Assembly: GCA_013360825.1 (NCBI GenBank)
Contig: JABWAY010000055.1
Span: 1-16,273 of the forward strand
DNA length: 16,273 bases
Reading direction: 5' to 3'
DNA from: Candidatus Brocadiia bacterium
Lineage (GTDB): Bacteria; Planctomycetota; MHYJ01; WSZJ01
A program made the position numbers and the translations under genes. The notes under the pieces are model-generated. The model was not told the DNA's origin. It saw only the letters and a program-made list of their open reading frames with translations, and did no database searches. Positions 1 through 6,961 of this stretch are shown here, one piece after another (the first letter of the stretch is position 1; every line of letters begins with the position of its first letter).

Positions 1-53
1 CGCGCATGCTCCTTGCCCAGGTGCCCGACCCCGATCACCCCCAGCCGGATCAC
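1..53 (-). CDS. Gfo/Idh/MocA-family NAD(P)-dependent oxidoreductase, N-terminal fragment
   Basis: Only the first 17 codons lie in the window; the gene continues off the left edge. The GTG start at 53 overlaps the lpxA stop (GTGA), so the two are probably translationally coupled. The peptide reads (M)IRLGVIGVGHLGKEHAR, with a GxGxxG dinucleotide-binding loop (GVGHLG) followed by the H-A-R typical of Gfo/Idh/MocA Rossmann domains. From family knowledge, sugar-modifying oxidoreductases of this type occur next to lpxA in several lineages. One of them, GnnA, oxidises the 3-OH of UDP-GlcNAc on the way to a 3-amino lipid A precursor. Whether this is GnnA or another family member cannot be decided from 17 residues. 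Confidence 0.75.
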   Translation of the reverse strand, partial: MIRLGVIGVGHLGKEHA

Positions 54-895
54 GCGTGCGGCTGCGGCTGCGGCGGCGGCGCCATCGTCCCGCGCCGCAT
101 CGCCTCGCGGGCTCGCCCCTGCCGCCCCTTCTCCACGTTCCTCAGGAACTGGATCAGCTTCAGCACCTCGGGATACTGCGGCCGCCGCTTCTCCAGAATG
201 TCCATCGCCTGCGCCTTCGTGAACCCGCTCCGGTAGATCAGCTTGTACGCCTCCTTCAGCGCCTCAATCGCCTCCTTCGTCAGACCCTTGCGCTTCAGCC
301 CCACCGTGTTCACGCACTTCACACGCGACGGATGCCCCTCCACCGTCATGTACGGCGGCACGTCGTGCACCACGCGCGTCAGACCGCCCACGAACGAACG
401 CTCGCCGATCGTCGAGAAATGATGCACCGCGGCAAGCCCGCCGAAGTTCGCCTCCTTCTCCACCCGCGTGTGCCCGCCCAGCTGCACACCGTTCGCCATG
501 ATGATCCCGTCCTCCAGGACGCAGTCATGCGCGATGTGGCAGTACGCCATGATCATGTTGTTCGAGCCGACGATCGTCGACCGGTCGCCCTTCATCGTCC
601 CGCAGTTGATCGTCACATACTCGCGGAACATGTTGTTGTTCCCGACCCGGACGAAGACCTCCTCGCCCTTGTACGTCAGGTCCTGCGGGCCGGAGCCGAA
701 GACGCAGAACGGGTAGACGTGGTTGTTCTCCCCGAGCTCCGTCGTCCCCGTGAGCACCACGTTGTTGTGGATCTTCGTCCCGGGGCCGATCTTGACGCGC
801 GGGCCGATGATGCAGAAGGGTCCGACTTCGACGTCTTCTGCAAAGCGCGCCTCGGGATGCACCTGCGCCGAGGGATGAATGATTGCGGACGCCAT
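50..895 (-). CDS. lpxA: acyl-ACP--UDP-N-acetylglucosamine O-acyltransferase LpxA
   Basis: First enzyme of lipid A synthesis: transfers a 3-hydroxyacyl chain from ACP to UDP-GlcNAc in the cytoplasm. The 281-residue product shows a left-handed beta-helix of hexapeptide repeats (about residues 1-185) and a helical C-terminus (about 200-258). H123 in HIAHDC matches the catalytic His125 of E. coli; H142 (GGH) and H158 (VHHF) match H144 and H160. G171 sits where E. coli has the G173 'hydrocarbon ruler', which in E. coli allows a long (C14) chain. The family is usually about 260 residues; the extra C-terminal tail is rich in Pro and Gln. The ATG at 895 was chosen because GGAG lies 8 nt upstream and the protein begins at the usual place; the frame stays open further upstream only by chance. 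It lies 197 nt downstream of lpxC-fabZ and overlaps the next gene. Confidence 0.97.
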   Translation of the reverse strand: MASAIIHPSAQVHPEARFAEDVEVGPFCIIGPRVKIGPGTKIHNNVVLTGTTELGENNHVYPFCVFGSGPQDLTYKGEEVFVRVGNNNMFREYVTINCGTMKGDRSTIVGSNNMIMAYCHIAHDCVLEDGIIMANGVQLGGHTRVEKEANFGGLAAVHHFSTIGERSFVGGLTRVVHDVPPYMTVEGHPSRVKCVNTVGLKRKGLTKEAIEALKEAYKLIYRSGFTKAQAMDILEKRRPQYPEVLKLIQFLRNVEKGRQGRAREAMRRGTMAPPPQPQPHA

Positions 896-1073
896 GCACG
901 AACTCCAAAGGTGCGCTCTCCAGGAGCACAGCTCGCCGAATGGTCGGCGCGCCGAGCAGGCCGCCATGCGGCCCGGTCTCTTCCTTGCATTCCGCCGCCA
1001 CCGGTCACGGGGGCGGGGAAGGGGCATTGGACGGGAAGCGGGCGGAGAAATCAAGGGTTGGATTCCTCCGCCC

Positions 1074-1092
1074 CGCGGCGGGCGCCGCCGCG
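1074..1092 (-). repeat. GC-only hairpin directly after the lpxC-fabZ stop codon
   Basis: A perfect 8-bp inverted repeat (CGCGGCGG / CCGCCGCG, 3-nt loop) abuts the TAG stop of lpxC-fabZ. There is no T-run after it on the minus strand, so it is not a classical intrinsic terminator; it could stabilise or attenuate the transcript before lpxA. The rest of the 896-1092 gap holds only the lpxA Shine-Dalgarno and a weak promoter-like pair (TTGATT, 17 nt, TCCAAT). Confidence 0.5.
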
Positions 1093-2400
1093 CTACTCGT
1101 CGTCGCTCTCCACGATCATGAATTTCATCTGCGCCTCGGAGACCATCTGGCCGTCCACGGTGCACTTGGTGTAGACGTGCGCCGTGCGCGCCTTGATCTT
1201 GAGCGCCTCGGCCTCGATCCGCAGCTGGTCCCCGGGGACGACCGTCTTCCGGAGCTTGCAGGCATCGATGGAGAGCAGCACAGCGAGCTTGTTCTGGTTC
1301 TCGGCTTTCCGCATCAGGAGCGCCCCCGCCAGCTGCGCCATCGCCTCGATCTGGAGCACGCCGGGCATGATCGGCTGCTGCGGGAAATGCCCCTGGAAAA
1401 AGGGCTCGTTGTAGGTCACGTTCTTGATCCCGACCGCGCGCCGGTAGGAATCGAGCTCCAGGACCTTGTCGATCAGCAGGAACGGGAACCGGTGGGGGAG
1501 GATCTTCAGGATCTCGCGGACGTCGAGCATCGTGCCGGCGGGCTTCTTGGGAAGCGGCGACAGCCCCTGCATCTGGCGGTGGATCTCCTGCACCAGCCGG
1601 TGGTTGACCGAGTGCCCCGACCGCACCGCGACGATGTGCGCCCGCAGGTGGCTCCCCGCCAGGTAAAGGTCCCCGACGATGTCGAGGATCTTGTGCCGGA
1701 CGAGCTCGTCCGGGAATCGGAGCGTGTTCTCCCGCACGTCCCCGTGCGGATTCACCACCAGCGTGTTCTGCGTCGTGCACCCCTTCCCGAACCCCTGCCG
1801 CAGCAGCTCGTCCACTTCGCTCGACAGGCACCAGGTCCGCGCCGGCGCGATTTCCTGCGCGAACGACTCCGGGTTCACCGAGAGCGTGTAGTGCTGCGCG
1901 TGAAACGGGAGGTTTTCATGGTTCAGGGTGTAGGACACCGTGAGTCCCTCGCTCGACGGCATCGCCACGATCGACTGCTCGCCGTCCCGGACGTGGATCG
2001 CCTCCCGGAGCTGATAGACCGGCTTCGGCTTGTCCTGCTCGACGATCCCCGCGCTCGTGAGGGCATCGACGAAGGGGGCGCTCGAGCCGTCCCCGCCTGG
2101 GATTTCGGCCCCGTTGACCTCGACCTCCAGGTTGTCGATCGACAGGCCGCCCATCGCGGCCAGGAGGTGCTCCACCGTCTCCACCTCCGCCCCGTCCTTC
2201 TGGATCGCGGTGCGCCTGGGCCGGATCGTCGCCGTGTTCGCGTTGACCGGGATCCGCGGGCGGCCCGGCAGGTCGAGGCGGGTGAACGTCACCCCCGCGT
2301 CCACGGGAGCCGGCGAAATCCGGAGCCGGGTCCGCTCTCCGCTGAACAGCCCGATCCCCTCGATCTCAGCCGGACGGCTGATCGTGCGCTGCAGTCTCAT
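1093..2400 (-). CDS. lpxC-fabZ: bifunctional UDP-3-O-acyl-GlcNAc deacetylase / 3-hydroxyacyl-ACP dehydratase (LpxC-FabZ fusion)
   Basis: 435 residues in two enzymes. Residues 1-285 are LpxC, the zinc deacetylase that commits UDP-acyl-GlcNAc to lipid A. Visible are E77-H78 (VEHLL), H236 and D240 (VRHKILD, zinc ligands) and H263 (SGH). Residues 290-435 are FabZ, the dehydratase of fatty acid synthesis, with catalytic H303 (LPHRFPFLLID) and E352 (QIEAMAQ) and the GHFPxxPxMPGVLQ signature at about 338-350. The two draw on the same 3-hydroxyacyl-ACP pool from opposite sides, so fusion fixes their ratio. The fusion is known in Bacteroidota and Planctomycetota. The ATG at 2400 is preferred over an in-frame start at 2433: GAGGAG lies about 8 nt upstream and the LpxC N-terminus (MRLQRTI) starts there. 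The next gene downstream is lpxA. Confidence 0.96.
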   Translation of the reverse strand: MRLQRTISRPAEIEGIGLFSGERTRLRISPAPVDAGVTFTRLDLPGRPRIPVNANTATIRPRRTAIQKDGAEVETVEHLLAAMGGLSIDNLEVEVNGAEIPGGDGSSAPFVDALTSAGIVEQDKPKPVYQLREAIHVRDGEQSIVAMPSSEGLTVSYTLNHENLPFHAQHYTLSVNPESFAQEIAPARTWCLSSEVDELLRQGFGKGCTTQNTLVVNPHGDVRENTLRFPDELVRHKILDIVGDLYLAGSHLRAHIVAVRSGHSVNHRLVQEIHRQMQGLSPLPKKPAGTMLDVREILKILPHRFPFLLIDKVLELDSYRRAVGIKNVTYNEPFFQGHFPQQPIMPGVLQIEAMAQLAGALLMRKAENQNKLAVLLSIDACKLRKTVVPGDQLRIEAEALKIKARTAHVYTKCTVDGQMVSEAQMKFMIVESDDE

Positions 2401-2414
2401 TCCAGTCTCCTCTC

Positions 2415-2454
2415 GCCTCGTCGAGGCTTCCATCGCACACGCCGCTCAGCGGCG
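2415..2454. repeat. two short palindromes just upstream of the lpxC-fabZ Shine-Dalgarno
   Basis: Two odd-centred perfect inverted repeats lie side by side: GCCTCG-T-CGAGGC at 2415-2427 and CGCCGCT-C-AGCGGCG at 2440-2454. The first ends 14 nt before the lpxC start, next to the ribosome-binding site. They could be protein-binding sites or mRNA structure acting on lpxC translation. GC-rich DNA produces such repeats by chance, so this is only a candidate. Confidence 0.35.
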
Positions 2455-2631
2455 CTGCCCGGGAGTTTCCCCCCGGTTGAAAACAGGGCTTCGGTCGGAC
2501 GGGCGTTCTCGCGGGCCGATCGGCTGCAGGTCCGCGCGCCCCTCGCGCTCTTCGACAGGGAAGGGGAGGGCGGGCAGAAGCCCCGTGGGGCTCACTGACC
2601 TGCAAACGCTCATCCGATTGTCAGGGGTGCG

Positions 2632-2661
2632 ATCCTACCGGCGTGCGAGGGGCGAAGTCAA
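2632..2661 (-). promoter_or_regulatory. putative sigma70-type promoter for lpxC-fabZ-lpxA
   Basis: On the minus strand TTGACT (2656-2661) and TAGGAT (2632-2637) are separated by 18 nt, immediately after the bamA stop. The predicted transcript would start near 2625 and carry a leader of roughly 225 nt before lpxC. No convincing gene lies in the 2401-2667 gap; a small open frame there starts with TTG and overlaps lpxC. Confidence 0.45.
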
Positions 2662-2667
2662 GCCGGG

Positions 2668-5226
2668 TCAGAATCCGAAGTCGAACCCGATATGCACGGT
2701 CTGCCCCTCGTCGTCCTCCTGCTCGCGAAGGGGGAACCCGAAATCGACGGTGATCGGGACGACCTGCGGTCCGAGAGGAATCTGGAGCCGGATGCCGAAT
2801 CCGACGGACCAGCGGAAGCGGCCGAAGTCGTGGGAATTGGCGACGACCGTGCCCCAGTCGGTGAAGAACGCCCCCCGGAGCACGTCGATGTCCCGGCCGA
2901 AGACCTCCGGCCGGATGATCGGGAAACTGAGCTCCAGGCTGGCGAGCGTCATGATGTGCCCGCCGATCGGCTCGTCCCGTTCCTTGGGCGAGATCGTCCG
3001 CGGCTCGAAACCGCGCAGCGAGTACCCTCCGGCGTAGAACCGCTCGAAGATCGGAACCTCGCTGCTCAGGTAGACCGCCTTGGCGTACCCGGCCCGGATG
3101 TCGGACTGGACGATCCATTTCCCGCCGTCCTTGCGCGTCCAGAGCGTGGAATACGCGGCGTGGCGGAACTGCGCCTTCCAGTAGTTGAAGTCGCCGCCGA
3201 ACGGATACCCGGCCTGCTCCCACGAGAAATTGCTGACAAAGCCCTGGGAGGGAAAGACGCGGCTGTTCCGGCGGTCGATCGCTACCCGCGCCGTCACGCT
3301 CGACAGGTAGTTGCTCCCCGCCACCTCGAAGACGTCCAGCGGCGCATCCCTCCGCGGATCCAGGATGTTGATCCGGTACAGCCGGTACCCGAGCCCGATC
3401 GACCAGTTCCGCTCCCAGAACCGGAGTCCGCCGTATCCCTGCACCAGATGGTCGTCGAAGAAGAACCACCCGGGGAGGTGGATCATCGCGTAGGAGAGCC
3501 CCTGCAGAATCCCGCCGCCGACACCCCGCGACAGCGACGGGTCCAGCCGGCCGGGGATGTTCGCGGCGAAATCGTCCCACCGCCGGCCGAAATCGAGCGT
3601 CGTCCCCGATCGGCGCTCCCGGTAGAAACGGAAGTCCTGGTCGTAGTGCGTGAGGGAGTGCGTCATCGAGATCGGCCAGTCGAAGATCCACGGTTCCGTG
3701 AAACTCGCCTGGTAACGGCTCCGCTCGAACCCCGGCTGGAGCGTGATCTGGAAAATCTGCCCCGCCCCCGCGAACCCCTCGCCCGTGATCAGCTCCGTCA
3801 CGCTCTTCGGGATATCGAAGAGGTCGAAATTGTTCTGGGTCACCTCGAGCAGGCCGGAGAACCCTCCGTCATCGCTGTAGGAGCCGCCGATCTTGAAGTT
3901 CCCGGTCCGCCCCTCCCGCACGTGGACGACGACGTCCCGTTCGTCGGGCTCTTCGCCGGGGATCACCTCGACGACCACGACGGGATCCCGCGCGGGGGGC
4001 CAGGCCCGCTGCAGGAGCTCCAGCGGCGCCGGCTCGAAGAACCGGAGCCCGCCGATCCGGTCCATCCCGAGGTCCAGGTGACGCTTGTTGAACGCCTCGC
4101 CAGGCTCCAGCCTCATCTCCCGGCGCAGCACCTTCTCCCGGGTCCGGTTGTTGCCGAGGAAGTCGATCCGCCCCACGTAGACTTTCTCCCCCTCCACGAT
4201 CCGCCAGCGCAGGCGCACATGCCCCGGCTCGCCCGTGAATTCCGGGATCGGAGTCACCCGCGCGTCGATATAGGCCTGCTCCCCGTAGCGGTCCACCATC
4301 CAGCGCTCATCGCGATCCAGGAGCTTGAGCGCAAACGGCGCCCCGGGCAGAACCCTCAGGTCCTTGAGCAGCTCCTCCGTCGGAAAGAGCGTGTTCCCCT
4401 CGAACGTCACGCTGTCCACGACGTACCGCATCCCCTCCTCGACCTGGATGTGCACGTCGACGTTCGACTTGTCGCTGTCCCACGTGAGCTCCCGGACGAA
4501 CACCCGCGCGTCCAGGAACCCCTCCCCGCGCGCATACCGCACAAGCGCGTCCATGTCCCCCGCGAGCTGCGAGGCCTTGTACACCGGCGGCGTCAGGATG
4601 CTCCAGAAGGTCCGCTCCTTGGTCGCCATCTCACGCCCCAGCGCCCAGGACGACAACTCGACGTTCCCCGTGAACCAGATGTCGCTCACCCGGACCCGCG
4701 GCCCCTCCCGCACCGTCAGCGTCACCACCGTCCCGCTTCCCGTCGCCGTCTGCGCCGCCTCCACCTTCGCGAACGCAAACCCCTCCTCCACATAACGGTC
4801 CCGGATCCGGTCCGCGTCGAGCTTGACCTTGTAGGGGGCGAAATACTCGCCGGTCTTGAGAAGAGCCCCCTCGGAGATTTCCTTGTCGTTGAACTGGCGG
4901 TTCCCGACGTACACGATCTCCTTCAGCACGTCGTTTTCCAGCACCTCGAGCACGATGACCGCCTCCGGTCCCGTCTCGACGCACCGCTCCGACTTCCGCA
5001 CCTCCGCAAACCACCCCGTCTGGTAGAGCCGGCGGATGTCGCGCTCCAGCGTCGCCCGGGAATACGGCTTCCCGACCTGCGTCTCCATCTTGAGCCGCAC
5101 ATCCTCCGCCGGGTGGATCCGCAACCCCTCGATGTCCACGCTCCGGACGACCGGTGCGTCCTGCGCCGCCGCTCCGGCAGCACAGGCGAGGGCGACGGCG
5201 AGAGTCAGGAGAGGACGGAGTCGCAT
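2668..5226 (-). CDS. bamA: outer membrane protein assembly factor BamA (Omp85)
   Basis: 852-residue essential insertase that folds beta-barrel proteins into the outer membrane. Residues 1-21 form a signal peptide (MRLRPLLTLAVALACAAG then AAAQ). Five POTRA domains follow, recognisable by their repeated start and GN/EG turns: about 26-98, 100-175 (VYVGNRQF), 178-264 (IWFTGNVEL), 267-345 (VTFEGNTLF) and 348-437 (IDFLGNNRT). The barrel runs from about 443 to 852. The L6 loop motif appears as LRGF at 737-740 (usually VRGF/Y), and the last residue is Phe, the usual outer-membrane barrel end. The ATG at 5226 is chosen over an in-frame start at 5391 because only it puts the signal peptide first and avoids truD. 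There is no clear Shine-Dalgarno. skp and lpxD, frequent neighbours elsewhere, are absent. Confidence 0.96.
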   Translation of the reverse strand: MRLRPLLTLAVALACAAGAAAQDAPVVRSVDIEGLRIHPAEDVRLKMETQVGKPYSRATLERDIRRLYQTGWFAEVRKSERCVETGPEAVIVLEVLENDVLKEIVYVGNRQFNDKEISEGALLKTGEYFAPYKVKLDADRIRDRYVEEGFAFAKVEAAQTATGSGTVVTLTVREGPRVRVSDIWFTGNVELSSWALGREMATKERTFWSILTPPVYKASQLAGDMDALVRYARGEGFLDARVFVRELTWDSDKSNVDVHIQVEEGMRYVVDSVTFEGNTLFPTEELLKDLRVLPGAPFALKLLDRDERWMVDRYGEQAYIDARVTPIPEFTGEPGHVRLRWRIVEGEKVYVGRIDFLGNNRTREKVLRREMRLEPGEAFNKRHLDLGMDRIGGLRFFEPAPLELLQRAWPPARDPVVVVEVIPGEEPDERDVVVHVREGRTGNFKIGGSYSDDGGFSGLLEVTQNNFDLFDIPKSVTELITGEGFAGAGQIFQITLQPGFERSRYQASFTEPWIFDWPISMTHSLTHYDQDFRFYRERRSGTTLDFGRRWDDFAANIPGRLDPSLSRGVGGGILQGLSYAMIHLPGWFFFDDHLVQGYGGLRFWERNWSIGLGYRLYRINILDPRRDAPLDVFEVAGSNYLSSVTARVAIDRRNSRVFPSQGFVSNFSWEQAGYPFGGDFNYWKAQFRHAAYSTLWTRKDGGKWIVQSDIRAGYAKAVYLSSEVPIFERFYAGGYSLRGFEPRTISPKERDEPIGGHIMTLASLELSFPIIRPEVFGRDIDVLRGAFFTDWGTVVANSHDFGRFRWSVGFGIRLQIPLGPQVVPITVDFGFPLREQEDDEGQTVHIGFDFGF

Positions 5227-5238
5227 GAGGGGGCGCGG

Positions 5239-5268
5239 ATGGTAGCCGTTCCTGCGGACGGGTGTCCA
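5239..5268 (-). promoter_or_regulatory. putative promoter for bamA
   Basis: On the minus strand TGGACA (5263-5268) and TACCAT (5239-5244) are 18 nt apart, with the ATG 12 nt after the -10. The expected transcript would have only about 5 nt before the start codon, in keeping with the missing Shine-Dalgarno. It lies back to back with the truD promoter. Confidence 0.45.
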
Positions 5269-5290
5269 GCAGGCGTTCCGGACGCCGCCC

Positions 5291-5318
5291 TTGACACCCT
5301 GCCCCGGCATGCGATAAA
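5291..5318 (+). promoter_or_regulatory. putative promoter for truD
   Basis: A perfect -35 TTGACA (5291-5296) is followed after 16 nt by GATAAA (5313-5318). The GTG start of truD is only 8 nt further on, so transcription would begin at or within a base or two of the start codon. No Shine-Dalgarno fits in that space. Confidence 0.6.
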
Positions 5319-5326
5319 GGCGCCCC

Positions 5327-6535
5327 GTGAAAATCAAGGTGCTGCCCGAGGATTTCGTCGTCGAGGAAATTGCCGAAATCCCCGCCGGCACGGGCCCCGT
5401 TTCCGCCTACCTGCTCGAGAAAAAGGGGCTCACCACCCTCGACGCCCTCGCCGCGGTCGCCCGCGCCTTCAACCGCCCCCGCAAGGACGTGCGCCACCTC
5501 GGGCTCAAGGACCGGCACGCCGTCACACGGCAGCACTTCTGGATCGAGGGCGGCCCGGAAAAGTCGCTCCGTGAGAAGGAACTCTCCCTCACATTCCTCC
5601 GCCGCGCCCCCGCCCCCCCGGTCTCACGCGGCAACCGCTTCCGCATCGTTCTCCGCGACCTCGACCCCGTCGAGGCCCCCAGGCTCGCCGAGGCCGCCGC
5701 ATCCATCGCCGCCGACGGCATCCCGAATTTCTACGACTCGCAGCGGTTCGGATCCGCGCGCCACGGGGAAGGATTCGTCGGGAAGAAGATCCTCCTGCGC
5801 GACTGGGAGGCGGCCCTCGAACTCCACCTCGCCCGCCCGTCCTCCTTCGACCCGGAGGCGAGGCGGAAGCGGATGCTGGCCTTCAAGCGCCACTGGGGGC
5901 ACTGGGAGCGGTGCCTCGAGGCCGCGCACAGCCGCACCGAGGACCACATCTTCGGCTACCTGATGCGCCGCCGCGGGGACTTCGCCGGGGCGCTCAAGCT
6001 GATCGAGCGTCCGATGCTCGCGCTCTTCATGCACTCCTACCAGTCCTGGCTCTGGAACGAGGCCGTTTCGCGGTACTTCAAACACGCTCTCCCGTCCGAC
6101 CTGCTGTTCAGCGCGCGCTACCTGGGCGGGCGCCTCTGGTTCCCGCGGTTCGTCCCGGCGGACCGCGTCTCCGCCTGGCGCCGCCTCCAGGTTCCCCTCA
6201 TCGCCTACCGCACGGTCTTCTCCGATCCGGCGATCGGGCAGGCGTACGGGGAAGTGCTGCGCGCGGAGAAGATCACGCAGAAGGAATTCCGTCCCGCGGG
6301 GCACAACATGCCCTACATGAAGGGTGAGGACCGGGCGCTTCTCATGGTGCCCGCGGGGATGGAGGTGACGCTCCCCGAGCCGGACGAACTCCACGCAGGA
6401 CGCCGGAAGGCCGTCGCGGCGTTCTCGCTTCCCAGGGGCGGCTACGCGACGCTGGTGGTGAAGCGCCTGCGGCTGGGGATTTCGGAGGGTGCGGACAGCG
6501 TGGTGGCGGAGGGGGCGGCCGAGGAGGGGGACTGA
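5327..6535 (+). CDS. truD: tRNA pseudouridine(13) synthase TruD
   Basis: Converts uridine 13 of tRNA to pseudouridine. The 402-residue protein has the TruD signature GLKDRHAVTRQHFW at 59-72; D62 is the catalytic aspartate (D80 in E. coli). The second signature, FYDSQRFG at about 134-142, replaces the NYFGxQRFG of gamma-proteobacteria and looks closer to archaeal/eukaryotic Pus7 relatives. The third conserved stretch is HSYQSWLWNEAVSRY, in the second half of the protein. E. coli TruD is 349 residues; here the insert domain is somewhat larger and the tail is acidic. The start is GTG at 5327, giving the standard MKIKVLPEDFVVEE beginning right behind a strong promoter. It is divergent from bamA and ends 57 nt from the convergent small membrane protein gene; that gap shows no clear terminator. 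Confidence 0.95.
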   Translation: MKIKVLPEDFVVEEIAEIPAGTGPVSAYLLEKKGLTTLDALAAVARAFNRPRKDVRHLGLKDRHAVTRQHFWIEGGPEKSLREKELSLTFLRRAPAPPVSRGNRFRIVLRDLDPVEAPRLAEAAASIAADGIPNFYDSQRFGSARHGEGFVGKKILLRDWEAALELHLARPSSFDPEARRKRMLAFKRHWGHWERCLEAAHSRTEDHIFGYLMRRRGDFAGALKLIERPMLALFMHSYQSWLWNEAVSRYFKHALPSDLLFSARYLGGRLWFPRFVPADRVSAWRRLQVPLIAYRTVFSDPAIGQAYGEVLRAEKITQKEFRPAGHNMPYMKGEDRALLMVPAGMEVTLPEPDELHAGRRKAVAAFSLPRGGYATLVVKRLRLGISEGADSVVAEGAAEEGD

Positions 6536-6592
6536 GGAGTCCCAGGATGCCGTGGCGCGGTCGCCCGCTGCGCCGTCGGGCGTCCCGGGCCG

Positions 6593-6961
6593 TCAGGCCG
6601 GCGTGGTGAAGAAGCTGGTGACCCAGGTGGCGATCCGGCAGACCAGGAAGATCCGAGCGAGCGTGCGGTGGGCGGCGCGTCCGCGGCCCGTCGCGGCCAG
6701 TCGCCAGCCCGTCGCGGTCATCGCCGCGTAGAGGAGGATCGTCGCCGTGGCGACGGTCACGTGCACCAGGAGGAGCGTGGACGGGCTCGAGGCGGTCTTC
6801 CCCACGGCATTGCGCGCCAGCTGCAGGTACACGACGCTCCCCAGGTCCAGGGCGAACGCGGTGAGCATGATGGGGATGTGCGCCCGCGGCCTCTTCCGGA
6901 GAGCGACTCCGACGAACACGAGGAGGAGGACCAGGCCGGAATAGGCGATGACGGGGGTCAC
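6593..6961 (-). CDS. small four-helix membrane protein, DUF420-like
   Basis: 122 residues with four predicted membrane segments (about 4-22, 28-48, 62-86, 100-119). Helices 2 and 3 each carry a histidine (H28, H67) and H98 precedes helix 4, a pattern compatible with metal or haem binding. The pattern (H..M..A..D..Y, later H..., later R..H) recalls DUF420 proteins, some of which sit near cytochrome oxidase genes, but the match is by eye and weak. The GTG start at 6961 overlaps the TGA stop of the diguanylate cyclase gene (GTGA), so its translation is probably coupled to it. It could act as a membrane redox or sensory partner of the upstream proteins; this is inference. Confidence 0.7.
   Translation of the reverse strand: MTPVIAYSGLVLLLVFVGVALRKRPRAHIPIMLTAFALDLGSVVYLQLARNAVGKTASSPSTLLLVHVTVATATILLYAAMTATGWRLAATGRGRAAHRTLARIFLVCRIATWVTSFFTTPA

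Noticed and set aside
883..2598. Long plus-strand open frames opposite lpxC-fabZ, and similar ones opposite bamA, the cyclase and nrdJ
   Set aside because: They are mirror frames of GC-rich genes with Arg/Pro/His-rich, low-complexity products and no family likeness.
5227..5391. Longer bamA start at 5391
   Set aside because: It would overlap the truD start and place 55 residues before a clear signal peptide.
6536..6592. Terminator between truD and the convergent membrane protein gene
   Set aside because: Only short GC repeats without a T-run on either strand.
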